This document shows positions 8,789-19,691 of a stretch of DNA of 64,000 nucleotides, piece after piece. The stretch's first letter is position 1. Every line of letters begins with the position of its first letter. The stretch comes from Egaibacter sp046050465 (lineage in GTDB: Bacteria > Pseudomonadota > Gammaproteobacteria > Burkholderiales > Burkholderiaceae_C): NCBI GenBank assembly GCA_046050465.1, contig JBJOPS010000023.1, positions 1-64,000 of the forward strand. The letters run 5' to 3'. The notes beneath the pieces are model-generated. The model was given only the letters and a program-made list of their open reading frames with translations, had not been told where the DNA came from and made no database searches. A program made the position numbers and the translations under genes.

Positions 8789-9490
8789 TCAGTCGCGCTC
8801 GCCGCCAGCGATGCCCAGCAGTGCCAGAAGGCTCTGGAATACGTTGAACGCGCTCAGGTACAGACCCAGGGTGGCGCTGATGTAGTTGGTCTCTCCGCCA
8901 TCAACGATGCGTTTCAGGTCATACAGCATGAAGGCGCTGAACACACCGATAGCCATGACCGAGATGGCCATCATTCCTGCGGTGGAGCCGACAAAAACGT
9001 TGATGATGCCGCCGATCATGATGGCCAATGCGCCCACCATCAGCCACTTGCCCATGCCGGACAGGTCGCGCTTGATGACGCTGGACAGGCTGGCCATGAC
9101 GAAGAAGATGCCTGCCGTGCCGCCAAACGCGGTCATGATCAGTTCGGAGCCGTTTTTGAAGCCCAGCACCATCGCGATCATGCGCGACAGCATCAAACCC
9201 ATGAAGAAAGTGAAAGCCAGCAGAACGGGCACGCCCGCGGCCGAGTTTTTGGTCTTTTCGATGGCATACATGAAGCCAAAAGCGCCACCGAGGAAAACGA
9301 TCAGTCCCAAGCCACCCGTCAGGGAGGCGGTGATGCCCGTGGCCACGCCCAGCCAGGCGCCCAGCACCGTGGGCAGCATGCTCAGCGCGAGCAGCCAATA
9401 TGTGTTGCGCAACACCTTGTTGCGCTGCTCGGCGGATACGCCGTAACCAAGGCCTGCGCCCTGGTCAATTGTTTGTACGCGGTCATTCAT
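8789..9490 (-). CDS. Bax inhibitor-1 family membrane protein (YbhL/YccA-like)
   Basis: An inner-membrane protein of 233 residues with seven predicted hydrophobic segments from about residue 30 to the C-terminus, starting after a hydrophilic head (MNDRVQTIDQGAGLG). The segment YALEKT-like FMYAIEKTKNSAAG and the C-terminal FNVFQSLLALLGI are typical of UPF0005/BI-1, a pH-sensitive Ca2+ leak family; bacterial function is not settled. The ATG at 9490 is chosen since the upstream 20 residues are unconserved. It converges with rlmD and diverges from the GlcG-like gene. Confidence 0.92.
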   Translation of the reverse strand: MNDRVQTIDQGAGLGYGVSAEQRNKVLRNTYWLLALSMLPTVLGAWLGVATGITASLTGGLGLIVFLGGAFGFMYAIEKTKNSAAGVPVLLAFTFFMGLMLSRMIAMVLGFKNGSELIMTAFGGTAGIFFVMASLSSVIKRDLSGMGKWLMVGALAIMIGGIINVFVGSTAGMMAISVMAIGVFSAFMLYDLKRIVDGGETNYISATLGLYLSAFNVFQSLLALLGIAGGERD

Positions 9491-9704
9491 GTGATGGACT
9501 CCTGTAAATACCTGTATCAGGCATGTGGGGCGGATTCTAGGGCAATTCAAGGTGCGGACCCGAAAGCCGCCGAGGCAGATTACCTACATTTTCTGCGGGT
9601 ACTTTTGCTATTTCGTGCGGGTTACCGGGGCGTACAAGCCGTTATGCTCGGGGAAATCCATTTTTCAACCTGCATTTTCCTATACCGTATATCGGCTCCA
9701 ACCC

Positions 9705-10112
9705 ATGAAAAACAAACCTGTACTCGAACTGGCAGACGTCAAAGCCATCGCCGCCGCTGCCGAAGCGGAAGCGCTGAAAAACAATTGGGCCGTGTCCATC
9801 GCCATCGTGGACGACGGGGGCCATTTGCTGCATTTCCAGCGCCTGGACGGTGCCGCCGCCATTTCTTCCCACATCGCGCCAGCCAAGGCCCATACGGCAG
9901 CCATGGGGCGCCGTGAGAGCAAGGTTTACGAAGACATCATCAACGGTGGCCGTTACTCGTTTCTGAGCGTGCCGAATGTTCAAGGCATGCTTGAAGGTGG
10001 CGTGCCGATCATGAAGGGCGGGCAATGCCTGGGCGCCGTGGGTGTGAGTGGCGTGAAGTCAACGGAAGATGCGCAGATCGGCAAGGCGGGTATTGCCGCC
10101 ATCGGTCTGTAA
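9705..10112 (+). CDS. GlcG/HbpS family protein (DUF336)
   Basis: A 135-residue member of the Haem_degrading/GlcG family, small alpha/beta proteins linked to haem binding or glycolate metabolism. Conserved parts are VSIAIVDDGGHLLHFQRLDGA, AKAHTAA and the glycine-rich VPIMKGGQCLGAVGVSG, ending in IGKAGIAAI. The ATG at 9705 gives the usual length. It stands alone, near the haem/iron uptake operon but convergent with it, so a haem-related role is only an inference. Confidence 0.88.
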   Translation: MKNKPVLELADVKAIAAAAEAEALKNNWAVSIAIVDDGGHLLHFQRLDGAAAISSHIAPAKAHTAAMGRRESKVYEDIINGGRYSFLSVPNVQGMLEGGVPIMKGGQCLGAVGVSGVKSTEDAQIGKAGIAAIGL

Positions 10113-10135
10113 TCAGCGCCGGATGAACCAGCTGA

Positions 10136-10187
10136 TTTGCTATAAAAATAATAGCTATTAGCGTATATTCTATAAGGGCCAAGCCCC
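10136..10187 (-). repeat. Dispersed mini-repeat, intergenic copy
   Basis: The core gctataaaaataatagc is at 10139-10155, followed by tagcgtatattctataaggg, the reverse of the family flank. It lies between two convergent genes (GlcG-like and hemP). The core can fold as a GCTAT/ATAGC hairpin. Confidence 0.85.
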
Positions 10188-10289
10188 GATTTGGCATAAA
10201 AAATGCCTGGCTGGGCGATTTGATGGTCTGGTTGGTACAAAGCGGCTCAAAAAGCGTATCCCGCCTCCCGGGCCGCACCACGAAGAAAT

Positions 10290-10486
10290 CTATTTGGTCA
10301 GGATCAGTTTGCCCAGCCGGGTAGCCTGAAGCCGGTAAACCGAGCCGTTGTGCTGGATCGCCACGCTTTTCTGCCCGCGCAGCAGGCTTTCGCTCTGTAC
10401 CGTGCTGCTCGCGTCCCGGGCAATGGCGCGGCTTTCAGGCTCTGAAAGATGGCTTGAGCGGTGCGGCTCGGCGGGCACGGCGGTGG

Positions 10487-10490
<4 letters not shown>
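10290..10490 (-). CDS. hemP: Hemin uptake protein HemP
   Basis: A 66-residue protein whose C-terminal half (SLLRGQKSVAIQHNGSVYRL, then ATRLGKLILTK) matches the HemP family found with haem and siderophore uptake genes. The N-terminal half is hydrophilic and variable. Its ATG overlaps the exbD stop (ATGA at 10487-10490), so it is translated as the fourth gene of tonB-exbB-exbD-hemP. Its molecular role is poorly known; in Burkholderia it is tied to haem receptor expression. Confidence 0.88.
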
Positions 10491-10900
<410 letters not shown>

Positions 10901-10911
10901 GATGTGGTTCC

Positions 10912-11625
10912 TCAGGCTTTCTTCATAAGCACAACCTTGCCTTCGCCCGCGGCGCTCACCCGTGCACCGGTAACAAAGTAGGCGTGCAGGTCATGACCAA
11001 AGCGGTTGAGCTTGGTGATGATGGATTTATTGCCCCGCACCAGCGCGTTGTAGCCCAGCACGGCAGGAATTGCCACCGCCAGACCCAGCGCGGTCATGAT
11101 CAGTGCCTCGCCAATCGGGCCGGCTACTTTGTCAATCGTGGCCTGGCCGGCCATGCCGATGCTCATCAGTGCGTGGTAGATGCCCCAGACGGTGCCAAAC
11201 AGGCCCACAAACGGCGCAGTGGAGCCGACAGACGCCAGAATGGCCAGCCCGCTTTGCAGCCGGGCAGTGGTGTCGTCAATCGAATTGCGCAGGCAACGCG
11301 TCACCCAGTCACTCACGTCCAGTGTGTCATGTAACTGGGCTTTGGTATTGCGGTGATGTGCCGTGGCTTCGCGCCCTTCTTCAGCCAGCAGGCGAAACGG
11401 GTTGCTGCGGTCAGAGCCGAGCCGGGTCAGGCCTTCTGCAAAATCGGCGCTGTGCCAGAACGCTTCGGCGCCATTGGAGAGTTTTTTGAACTTGATAATG
11501 TCCAGCGCCTTGAGGACGATCACCATCCATGAAGCGAGCGACATGACCAGCAGCAGCAGGGCGACGGTTTTGGTGACCCAGTCGCCTTGGGACCAGACGT
11601 TGAAGAGGCCGAGTTGGGATTCCAT
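10912..11625 (-). CDS. exbB: ExbB / MotA-TolQ-ExbB proton channel protein
   Basis: A 237-residue inner-membrane protein with an N-terminal helix (TKTVALLLLVMSLASWMVIV), a cytoplasmic loop and two more helices including STAPFVGLFGTVWGIYHALM and EALIMTALGLAVAIPAVLGYN, the signature of the MotA/TolQ/ExbB family. With ExbD it energises TonB. It lies between tonB (19 bp upstream) and exbD (11 bp downstream), all probably in one iron-responsive transcript. Confidence 0.95.
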   Translation of the reverse strand: MESQLGLFNVWSQGDWVTKTVALLLLVMSLASWMVIVLKALDIIKFKKLSNGAEAFWHSADFAEGLTRLGSDRSNPFRLLAEEGREATAHHRNTKAQLHDTLDVSDWVTRCLRNSIDDTTARLQSGLAILASVGSTAPFVGLFGTVWGIYHALMSIGMAGQATIDKVAGPIGEALIMTALGLAVAIPAVLGYNALVRGNKSIITKLNRFGHDLHAYFVTGARVSAAGEGKVVLMKKA

Positions 11626-11644
11626 TGAATACTCCAGGTAGAAA

Positions 11645-12304
11645 TTATTTGAGATTGAACTTGACGGGTACGTCGTAAGGCATGGCAGTTACCACGCCAT
11701 TGCGTTTTCCGGGCACGAAACGCCAATTCATGACAGCCGCGTAAGCCGCCTGATCCAGGCGATCAAAGCCACTGGACTTCTTGATATCTCCGTTTTGCGG
11801 TCGTCCATCAACGCCTACGAGGACGGTAATGATCACCGTACCCTCTTCGCGCAGACGTTTGCTGATGGGCGGGTAAGCTGGCTTGGGGTTGTTCAGGTAG
11901 TCCGCATCACTGGACGGGAGTTCCAGCTTGGGTGGCGCGGGTGCCACTGCTGCAGCGGCAACCACGGGAGCGACCACCGCTGTTTCTGGAGCCGGGGGCA
12001 CGGGCGTGGCAACTCCGGTGGGCGCCTGGGGCTCGGGCGTGGGGTCCAAAATGGCCAGAGGTTGGGGAGCAGGGGCCCTGGCCACAGCGGGCGCTTTGGC
12101 GACAGCCTGTTTGACGGGGACTGGCAAGGTGGGCGGTGGCAGTGTGATTTTGGGTGCCGGTGGCGCGATGAATTCACTGAAAATTTCGACCGGTACGATG
12201 ACTTCCATCGCGCGGCGAAGCAAACCTGTCTGCAACGCCCACAGTGCCGCGACGTGAAACAACACGACACTGGACGCGATCACCAGATTGCGGTTCATGG
12301 GCAT
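11645..12304 (-). CDS. tonB: Energy transducer TonB
   Basis: Couples the inner-membrane proton gradient to outer-membrane TonB-dependent receptors. The 219-residue protein has an N-terminal signal anchor (LVIASSVVLFHVAALWALQ), a Pro/Ala/Val-rich spacer across residues 45-130 and a C-terminal TonB domain (SKRLREEGTVIITVLVGVDG, then SGFDRLDQAAYAAVMNWRF). Start codons at 12304 and 12298 are both possible. It is first in the tonB-exbB-exbD-hemP operon, with a Fur-box-like dyad about 40 bp upstream. Confidence 0.94.
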   Translation of the reverse strand: MPMNRNLVIASSVVLFHVAALWALQTGLLRRAMEVIVPVEIFSEFIAPPAPKITLPPPTLPVPVKQAVAKAPAVARAPAPQPLAILDPTPEPQAPTGVATPVPPAPETAVVAPVVAAAAVAPAPPKLELPSSDADYLNNPKPAYPPISKRLREEGTVIITVLVGVDGRPQNGDIKKSSGFDRLDQAAYAAVMNWRFVPGKRNGVVTAMPYDVPVKFNLK

Positions 12305-12341
12305 GGGGTTGCATGGTCGATTTGAAGCATGAAAAGATTAT

Positions 12342-12362
12342 AAATGAGAATAAATCTCATTT
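12342..12362 (-). promoter_or_regulatory. Fur-box-like operator of the tonB operon
   Basis: The dyad aaatgagaataaatctcattt has arms AAATGAGA and TCTCATTT around a 5-base centre. It resembles iron boxes of Burkholderiales (AATGAGAAT repeats) and lies 38 bp upstream of tonB. Binding by Fur is inferred from the sequence and the iron-uptake role of the operon. Confidence 0.75.
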
Positions 12363-12458
12363 GCATCCAATTTCCGGAAAAAAGAACGTGCCCCCGTCAG
12401 AAGTTTTGTAGGGCGACCATGCATTGTGGATAGTCGGGCCAAGGTTGACTGTTGGTTA

Positions 12459-13280
12459 TCAGTAAACCAGCCGCTCTGGCCGAATTTCCTGAAGGATGGT
12501 CGTGGCTATCTCTTCAATCGACTTGGTGGTGGTGGATAGCCAGCGGATGCCGCTGCGACGCATCATGCTCTCAGCTTCTGCCACCTCCATGCGGCAATTC
12601 TCCAGAGACGCATATCTGGAGTTGGGGCGGCGCTCATTGCGAATCTCGGCAAGGCGTTCAGGTTGAATCGTCAGGCCAAATATCTTGTGCCGGTGTGCCT
12701 TGAGGGATGGCGGCAGCTGCTGGCGCTCAAAATCTTCCGGAATCAGCGGGTAATTGGAAGCTTTCAAGCCGTATTGCATGGCCAGATAGAGCGACGTCGG
12801 CGTTTTGCCACTGCGGCTGACGCCCACCAGAATGACGTCGGAGTGCTCCAGATCCCGATGCGACTGCCCGTCGTCGTGCTCCAGCGAGAAGTTGATGGCT
12901 TCGATGCGGCTCTGGTATTCCTTGCTCTTGCTGGCGTCGCTGAACCGGCCTACCCGGTGGTTGGACTTCAGCCCCAGTTCGGTTTCCAGCGGGTGAACAA
13001 ACATGCCGAACATGTCCAGCAACATGCCTTGGCAGCCATCCTGGATGATTTTCAGGATTTCCATGTTCACCAATGTGGTGAAAACGATGGGCTTGATGCC
13101 TTCCACCGCACCCGTATGGTTGATTTGCCGCACCGCCTGATACGCTTTGTCGACCGAATCAACAAATGGCAGCCTGACGTGTTTGGGTTCTATTTCGAAC
13201 TGGGCCAGGATGGCGTTGCCAAAGGTTTCGGCGGTGATGCCGGTACCGTCAGAGACAAAGAATACAGTGCGGTTGGGCAT
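12459..13280 (-). CDS. ppsR: PEP synthase regulatory kinase/pyrophosphorylase
   Basis: A bifunctional DUF299 protein that inactivates PEP synthase by ADP-dependent phosphorylation of a Thr and restores it by Pi-dependent release. The 273-residue protein begins MPNRTVFFVSDGTGITAE and has the P-loop GVSRSGKTPTSLYLA. The ATG at 13280 gives the normal length; the upstream 44 codons are unconserved. It is divergent from its target gene ppsA, 237 bp apart, the usual arrangement. Confidence 0.95.
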   Translation of the reverse strand: MPNRTVFFVSDGTGITAETFGNAILAQFEIEPKHVRLPFVDSVDKAYQAVRQINHTGAVEGIKPIVFTTLVNMEILKIIQDGCQGMLLDMFGMFVHPLETELGLKSNHRVGRFSDASKSKEYQSRIEAINFSLEHDDGQSHRDLEHSDVILVGVSRSGKTPTSLYLAMQYGLKASNYPLIPEDFERQQLPPSLKAHRHKIFGLTIQPERLAEIRNERRPNSRYASLENCRMEVAEAESMMRRSGIRWLSTTTKSIEEIATTILQEIRPERLVY

Positions 13281-13517
13281 GTTTTGAGTAATAAGTCTGG
13301 ATTCAGCAATTTCCAAGAACCGGGGCTGTTTCGCGGCAGGGCCGCGTCCTACAATGATCACAATAAATTGCAATCGCCAAAGTACATTCTGACACCCGTT
13401 CATGAACCGCACACCACAACCAGAACAACAACGCTGTGCGGCGTGGTCGGGCGCAGCCAGGCCGCCTGATCAGCGCGGCGCACTGGCAGACCGGTTTTTA
13501 AACTCTGGAGTCTCCCC

Positions 13518-15923
<2,406 letters not shown>

Positions 15924-15952
15924 CAGACGCAACCTGACCAAATAGTCCGAGT

Positions 15953-15988
15953 CATAGGGGGAAACCCGAAATGGGTATTCCCTAGGGC
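15953..15988 (+). promoter_or_regulatory. Dyad-rich operator candidate upstream of the membrane/TPR genes
   Basis: The stretch contains atagggggaaaccc, then gggtattccctaggg, giving nested TAGGG/CCCTA and GGG-AAA-CCC symmetry about 50 bp upstream of the small membrane protein gene. It could be a site for a LuxR-family regulator such as those controlling acetate uptake, but this is a guess from symmetry and context. Confidence 0.3.
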
Positions 15989-16037
15989 GCTAGATTCTGT
16001 CAGTCTTTGTAAGCATACGGTAAGCCCCGAATCAACA

Positions 16038-16358
16038 ATGGCGCCACTAACCTTCGATATGCTCTTCACGATCAATATCCTTCAGCTGATTTTCTATATC
16101 GCAGCGCTTGCTTTGCTGGGGCAGGGTTTGCTTTACGTTTTGGCAGGTGCCAAGCGGGCCGGTAATTTTTTCTACCAAGTCTTCCAGATCATCAATCGGC
16201 CATTTTTTGCACTGGCTCGACTCATGGCTCCTAAGCAGATTGCCGACTCGCAGATTGGGTTTGTGGCCGCTTTTATTGTTGCCATCTTCTATGTTTCGGT
16301 GTCGCTGTGGAAAATCGATTACTGCATAAGCGTGAACATGGTCGGGTGCAAGGGATGA
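16038..16358 (+). CDS. Small inner-membrane protein of unknown function
   Basis: A 106-residue protein with two clear hydrophobic segments (about residues 12-36, including LQLIFYIAALALLGQGLLYV, and 75-95, QIGFVAAFIVAIFYVSVSLW) and a short basic loop between them. I do not recognise a named family. Its stop overlaps the TPR gene start by ATGA, so the two are translationally coupled. A second ATG at 16059 is possible. The Cys-containing tail (CISVNMVGCKG) is unusual for so small a membrane protein. Confidence 0.7.
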   Translation: MAPLTFDMLFTINILQLIFYIAALALLGQGLLYVLAGAKRAGNFFYQVFQIINRPFFALARLMAPKQIADSQIGFVAAFIVAIFYVSVSLWKIDYCISVNMVGCKG

Positions 16359-16921
16359 CGCTGATCCATTACCTGTTCCTCAAGATGCAGGCGGTCGCGC
16401 TGCTGGTTTTTGGTCGGCGTCGAGCTGCACTGCGACGGTTTGACGCGATGCTCGAAATTGCACCGCGCAACCGTTATGTCATGGCAAGTCGTGCGCACCT
16501 GTTGGGACAGCTGGGTGACAAGCGTGGTGCCGTTGCTGTCTTGCAGGAGCTGGCATCTGCGCATCCGGACAATTCGGCGGCGTGGTTCAATCTCGGTTAC
16601 ATGCTGGATGAGATCGGTTGCCACGCTGATGCTGAACCAGCTTTTCGCCGGGCAATTGAGGCCGAACCCAAAATGGATCGTGCATGGTATGGGCTGGCCC
16701 TGGTGCTGATTAAGGAGCGCCGATTTGACGAGGCTGTTGAGGCCCTCAAGACAAACACTGAACTGCAACCCATGAGCCCGTTTGGCTGGTATCAGCTGGC
16801 ACGGGTTCATGTTGACCGGCAACAACCTGATGAGGCGGAGAAGATCATTCGCCATCTCAAAGGGTTCGAGCCCAAAGTGGCCGCCCAGCTGGAGCGTGAA
16901 ATCGGGGTACGCATAGCGTAA
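16355..16921 (+). CDS. TPR-repeat protein
   Basis: A 188-residue protein with about four tetratricopeptide repeats from residue 30 to the end; clear units are PDNSAAWFNLGYMLDEIGCH and PKMDRAWYGLALVLIKERRF. The N-terminus (MTLIHYLFLKMQAVALLVFG) is hydrophobic and may anchor it to the inner membrane. It overlaps the preceding membrane-protein gene by 4 bases. The pair lies just before the DUF4212/symporter genes, suggesting an accessory role, but no function is known to me. Confidence 0.8.
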   Translation: MTLIHYLFLKMQAVALLVFGRRRAALRRFDAMLEIAPRNRYVMASRAHLLGQLGDKRGAVAVLQELASAHPDNSAAWFNLGYMLDEIGCHADAEPAFRRAIEAEPKMDRAWYGLALVLIKERRFDEAVEALKTNTELQPMSPFGWYQLARVHVDRQQPDEAEKIIRHLKGFEPKVAAQLEREIGVRIA

Positions 16922-17050
16922 TTCCCGAGGGCACGCTTTTCACCGGGCGGATATTTGAAACAGTACACGATTCGGCTTGCAGGCCACGCTTGAGGAGACA
17001 AGTGGTGATCGTGATATGCCCGAAAGGGTCTTGTTGTTGGAGGTAATGAC

Positions 17051-17314
17051 ATGCAGCAGATAAGCGAGAACCATCTAAGGTACTGGCGCAAGAACCTCAA
17101 TATCACAGCCGTGTTGCTGGCGATCTGGTTCGTGGTGACTTTTGTCGTGAGCTACTATGCCCGCGAACTGAGTTTCAATTTTTTTGGTTGGCCCTTTAGC
17201 TTCTGGATGGGGGCGCAAGGTTCTTTGGTGATTTACTGTGTGATCATCTGGTTCTATGCCCGCTACATGGGCAAGCTCGACATCGAGCACGGTGTTCAAG
17301 AAAGTGAGGATTGA
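17051..17314 (+). CDS. DUF4212 sodium/substrate symporter small subunit
   Basis: An 87-residue protein with two membrane segments (NITAVLLAIWFVVTFVVSYY and MGAQGSLVIYCVIIWFYARY) joined by the family signature ELSFNFFGWPFSFW. DUF4212 proteins occur next to VC_2705-type sodium:solute symporters and are thought to be their small subunit. A strong GGAGG ribosome site lies 6 bp before the ATG. The symporter gene follows after 2 bp. Confidence 0.93.
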   Translation: MQQISENHLRYWRKNLNITAVLLAIWFVVTFVVSYYARELSFNFFGWPFSFWMGAQGSLVIYCVIIWFYARYMGKLDIEHGVQESED

Positions 17315-17316
17315 TC

Positions 17317-19437
17317 ATGGCTGGAATGTTTGGCTCTGACGACAATACCGTCAGCAATGCTGCCTCCAAGGCGGCCTTCAAGCAAAACTTGAACAAGGTT
17401 TATACTTGGTACACAGGTGGGTTCGTCATTTTCGTCGCGGTTCTGGCAGTGCTGGAGCAAATGGGGCTGTCCAGGCAATGGATCGGTTTCATCTTCTTGC
17501 TGGCGACCATCGGTTTATATGCAGGCATCGGTATCATGAGTCGTACCAATGATGCAGCCGAATACTACGTTGCCGGTCGCCGGGTGCCTGCTATCTACAA
17601 CGGCATGGCAACCGGTGCCGACTGGATGTCTGCTGCGTCGTTTATTGGTATGGCGGGAACGCTGTATCTGACGGGCTACAGCGGCCTGGCGTTCATTATG
17701 GGCTGGACAGGTGGCTACTGTCTGGTGGCATTGTTCCTGGCGCCTTACATGCGTAAGTTTGGTCAGTTCACAGTGCCTGATTTTCTGGGTGAGCGCTACG
17801 GTGGTAACCTGCCGCGCTTTATCGGCATCCTGGCAGCTATTTTGTGCTCCTTCACTTATGTGGTAGCACAGATCTATGGCGTGGGTCTGATTACTTCACG
17901 ACTGACTGGCGTGGCGTTTGAGCTGGGGATTTTCCTGGGCTTGGGTGGTATTCTGGTTTGCTCTTTCTTGGGTGGCATGCGTGCTGTGACCTGGACACAG
18001 GTAGCACAGTACATCATCCTGATCGTGGCCTACATGATCCCTGTGGTGTGGCTTTCGATCAAGCAGACCAGTGTCCCTGTTCCTCAGGCCATTTATGGTT
18101 TTCAGCTGGAAAAAGTGACCGAGCTGGAAAAGAAGCTGACTAATGACCCCAAAGAGCTGGAAGTACGTGAAGTCTTCAAGCAGCGTTCGGCAGCATTGGC
18201 TGAAAAGCTGAAAGACCCAGCGACCGCATTGGCGGCAGACAGGGCAGCTGCTGAGAAAAAACTGGCTGACCTGAAAGCTGCCAATGGTGCCGCATCGGAA
18301 ATCACAGCTGCTGAAAAAGCACTCGCGGCCTTGCCGAAAGATGAGGCAGGCGCCAAGAAAGCCTGGACAGCTGCCAAAGCTGGTGCTGATACCAAGTCCA
18401 AACCGCTAAATGGAATGCCCCCGCATGCGCAACAGTATGCCGGTGACCCCAATGGGGATGCGGCAGCGCAAAAGGCTTACGACGTTTCACGCCGTAACTT
18501 CCTCGCTCTGATTTTCTGTCTGATGGTCGGTACAGCCGCGCTGCCACATATCCTGATGCGGTACTACACTGTGCCAAGTGTCAAGGAAGCCCGTGAGTCT
18601 GTGAGCTGGTCACTGTTCTTCATTTTCCTGCTGTATTTCACGGCCCCGGCCCTCGCTGTTCTAGTGAAGTTTGAGGTATTTTCGGTGCTCATCGGAACTC
18701 CAATGGATCAGTTGCCCGCATGGGTCGCTGCCTGGAATAAGGTAGACCCGACGCTGTTGTCAGTGACAGACATTAACAAGGATGGATTGCTGCAGCTCAA
18801 TGAAATGTCTATTGGTGGCGACATCGTTGTGCTCGCCACACCGGAAATTGGTGGTCTGCCATACGTCATCTCCGGCTTGGTTGCGGCGGGTGGCCTTGCC
18901 GCAGCACTCTCAACGGCTGATGGCCTGCTGCTGACTATTGCCAATGCACTGAGCCATGACCTTTACTACAAGATGATCGACCCGAACGCATCAACAGCAC
19001 GTCGTGTGGCAATATCAAAGACATTGCTGCTGATCGTCGCCTTGGCTGCAGCGTATGTGGCCGCACAGAAGCCTGCGGACATTCTGTTCCTGGTTTCCGC
19101 AGCGTTCTCGTTTGCCGCAGCATCGTTCTTCCCGGCACTCACCATGGGTATTTTCTGGAAGCGGGCAACAGGTATTGCGGCATCGCTGGGTATGATTGTC
19201 GGACTGGGCACCACGTTCTATTACATGGTGACCACCCAACCATGGCTAAGAGGCGTGTTTGGTGTCACGTCACCTATCCAGCTTTGGTGGGACATCCAGC
19301 CGATCTCGGCAGGATTGTTCGGCGTGCCGGCTGGTATTTTGACTATTATCCTGGTCAGCTTGGTCACTCCAGCACCTAGCAAAAAAGTTCAGGAATTGGT
19401 GGAATATGTACGCTACCCCAACCTGAAATCCAGCTGA
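17317..19437 (+). CDS. Sodium:solute symporter, VC_2705 family (acetate/organic acid type)
   Basis: A 706-residue SSS-family carrier, probably for acetate or a similar monocarboxylate. It has about 13 membrane segments, with the sodium-site helices NGMATGADWMSAASFIGMAG and GLVAAGGLAAALSTADGLLL. Two parts are unusual: an Ala/Lys/Glu-rich predicted coiled-coil insert at about residues 265-388, and a full EF-hand loop DINKDGLLQLNE (485-496) just before the sodium-site helix. The ATG at 17317 is preferred over a TTG at 17311. It follows DUF4212 and ends at a strong terminator. Confidence 0.92.
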   Translation: MAGMFGSDDNTVSNAASKAAFKQNLNKVYTWYTGGFVIFVAVLAVLEQMGLSRQWIGFIFLLATIGLYAGIGIMSRTNDAAEYYVAGRRVPAIYNGMATGADWMSAASFIGMAGTLYLTGYSGLAFIMGWTGGYCLVALFLAPYMRKFGQFTVPDFLGERYGGNLPRFIGILAAILCSFTYVVAQIYGVGLITSRLTGVAFELGIFLGLGGILVCSFLGGMRAVTWTQVAQYIILIVAYMIPVVWLSIKQTSVPVPQAIYGFQLEKVTELEKKLTNDPKELEVREVFKQRSAALAEKLKDPATALAADRAAAEKKLADLKAANGAASEITAAEKALAALPKDEAGAKKAWTAAKAGADTKSKPLNGMPPHAQQYAGDPNGDAAAQKAYDVSRRNFLALIFCLMVGTAALPHILMRYYTVPSVKEARESVSWSLFFIFLLYFTAPALAVLVKFEVFSVLIGTPMDQLPAWVAAWNKVDPTLLSVTDINKDGLLQLNEMSIGGDIVVLATPEIGGLPYVISGLVAAGGLAAALSTADGLLLTIANALSHDLYYKMIDPNASTARRVAISKTLLLIVALAAAYVAAQKPADILFLVSAAFSFAAASFFPALTMGIFWKRATGIAASLGMIVGLGTTFYYMVTTQPWLRGVFGVTSPIQLWWDIQPISAGLFGVPAGILTIILVSLVTPAPSKKVQELVEYVRYPNLKSS

Positions 19438-19460
19438 TCAACCCTTTAGGATCAGCTCCA

Positions 19461-19493
19461 AGCCCGGCAACTTCGGTTGCCGGGCTTTTTTTT
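19461..19493 (+). terminator. Rho-independent terminator after the symporter gene
   Basis: An 11-bp perfect stem (agcccggcaac with gttgccgggct) closed by a TTCG tetraloop, followed by eight Ts. It ends the DUF4212/symporter transcript. Confidence 0.93.
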
Positions 19494-19691
19494 CATGTGC
19501 GCAACGTATTCATCATTTCATCGGATTCAAGAGAAGATGATAATTACCCGCAGTAGCCTGCCCTTAACCACGATGCACCTCCCTGCACATTTCAACCTGC
19601 GAACAAAGAAGCCATGCTGCTGGGATATGCCTCAAAGGCTAACCCACACATGGAATTATCTGGCTGTGCATTGTGGTTGGTTCTGAAGTAA

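Noticed and set aside
11878..12257. Long open frames opposite tonB
   Set aside because: They mirror the Pro/Ala-rich spacer of TonB; high GC third positions keep the complementary frames open.
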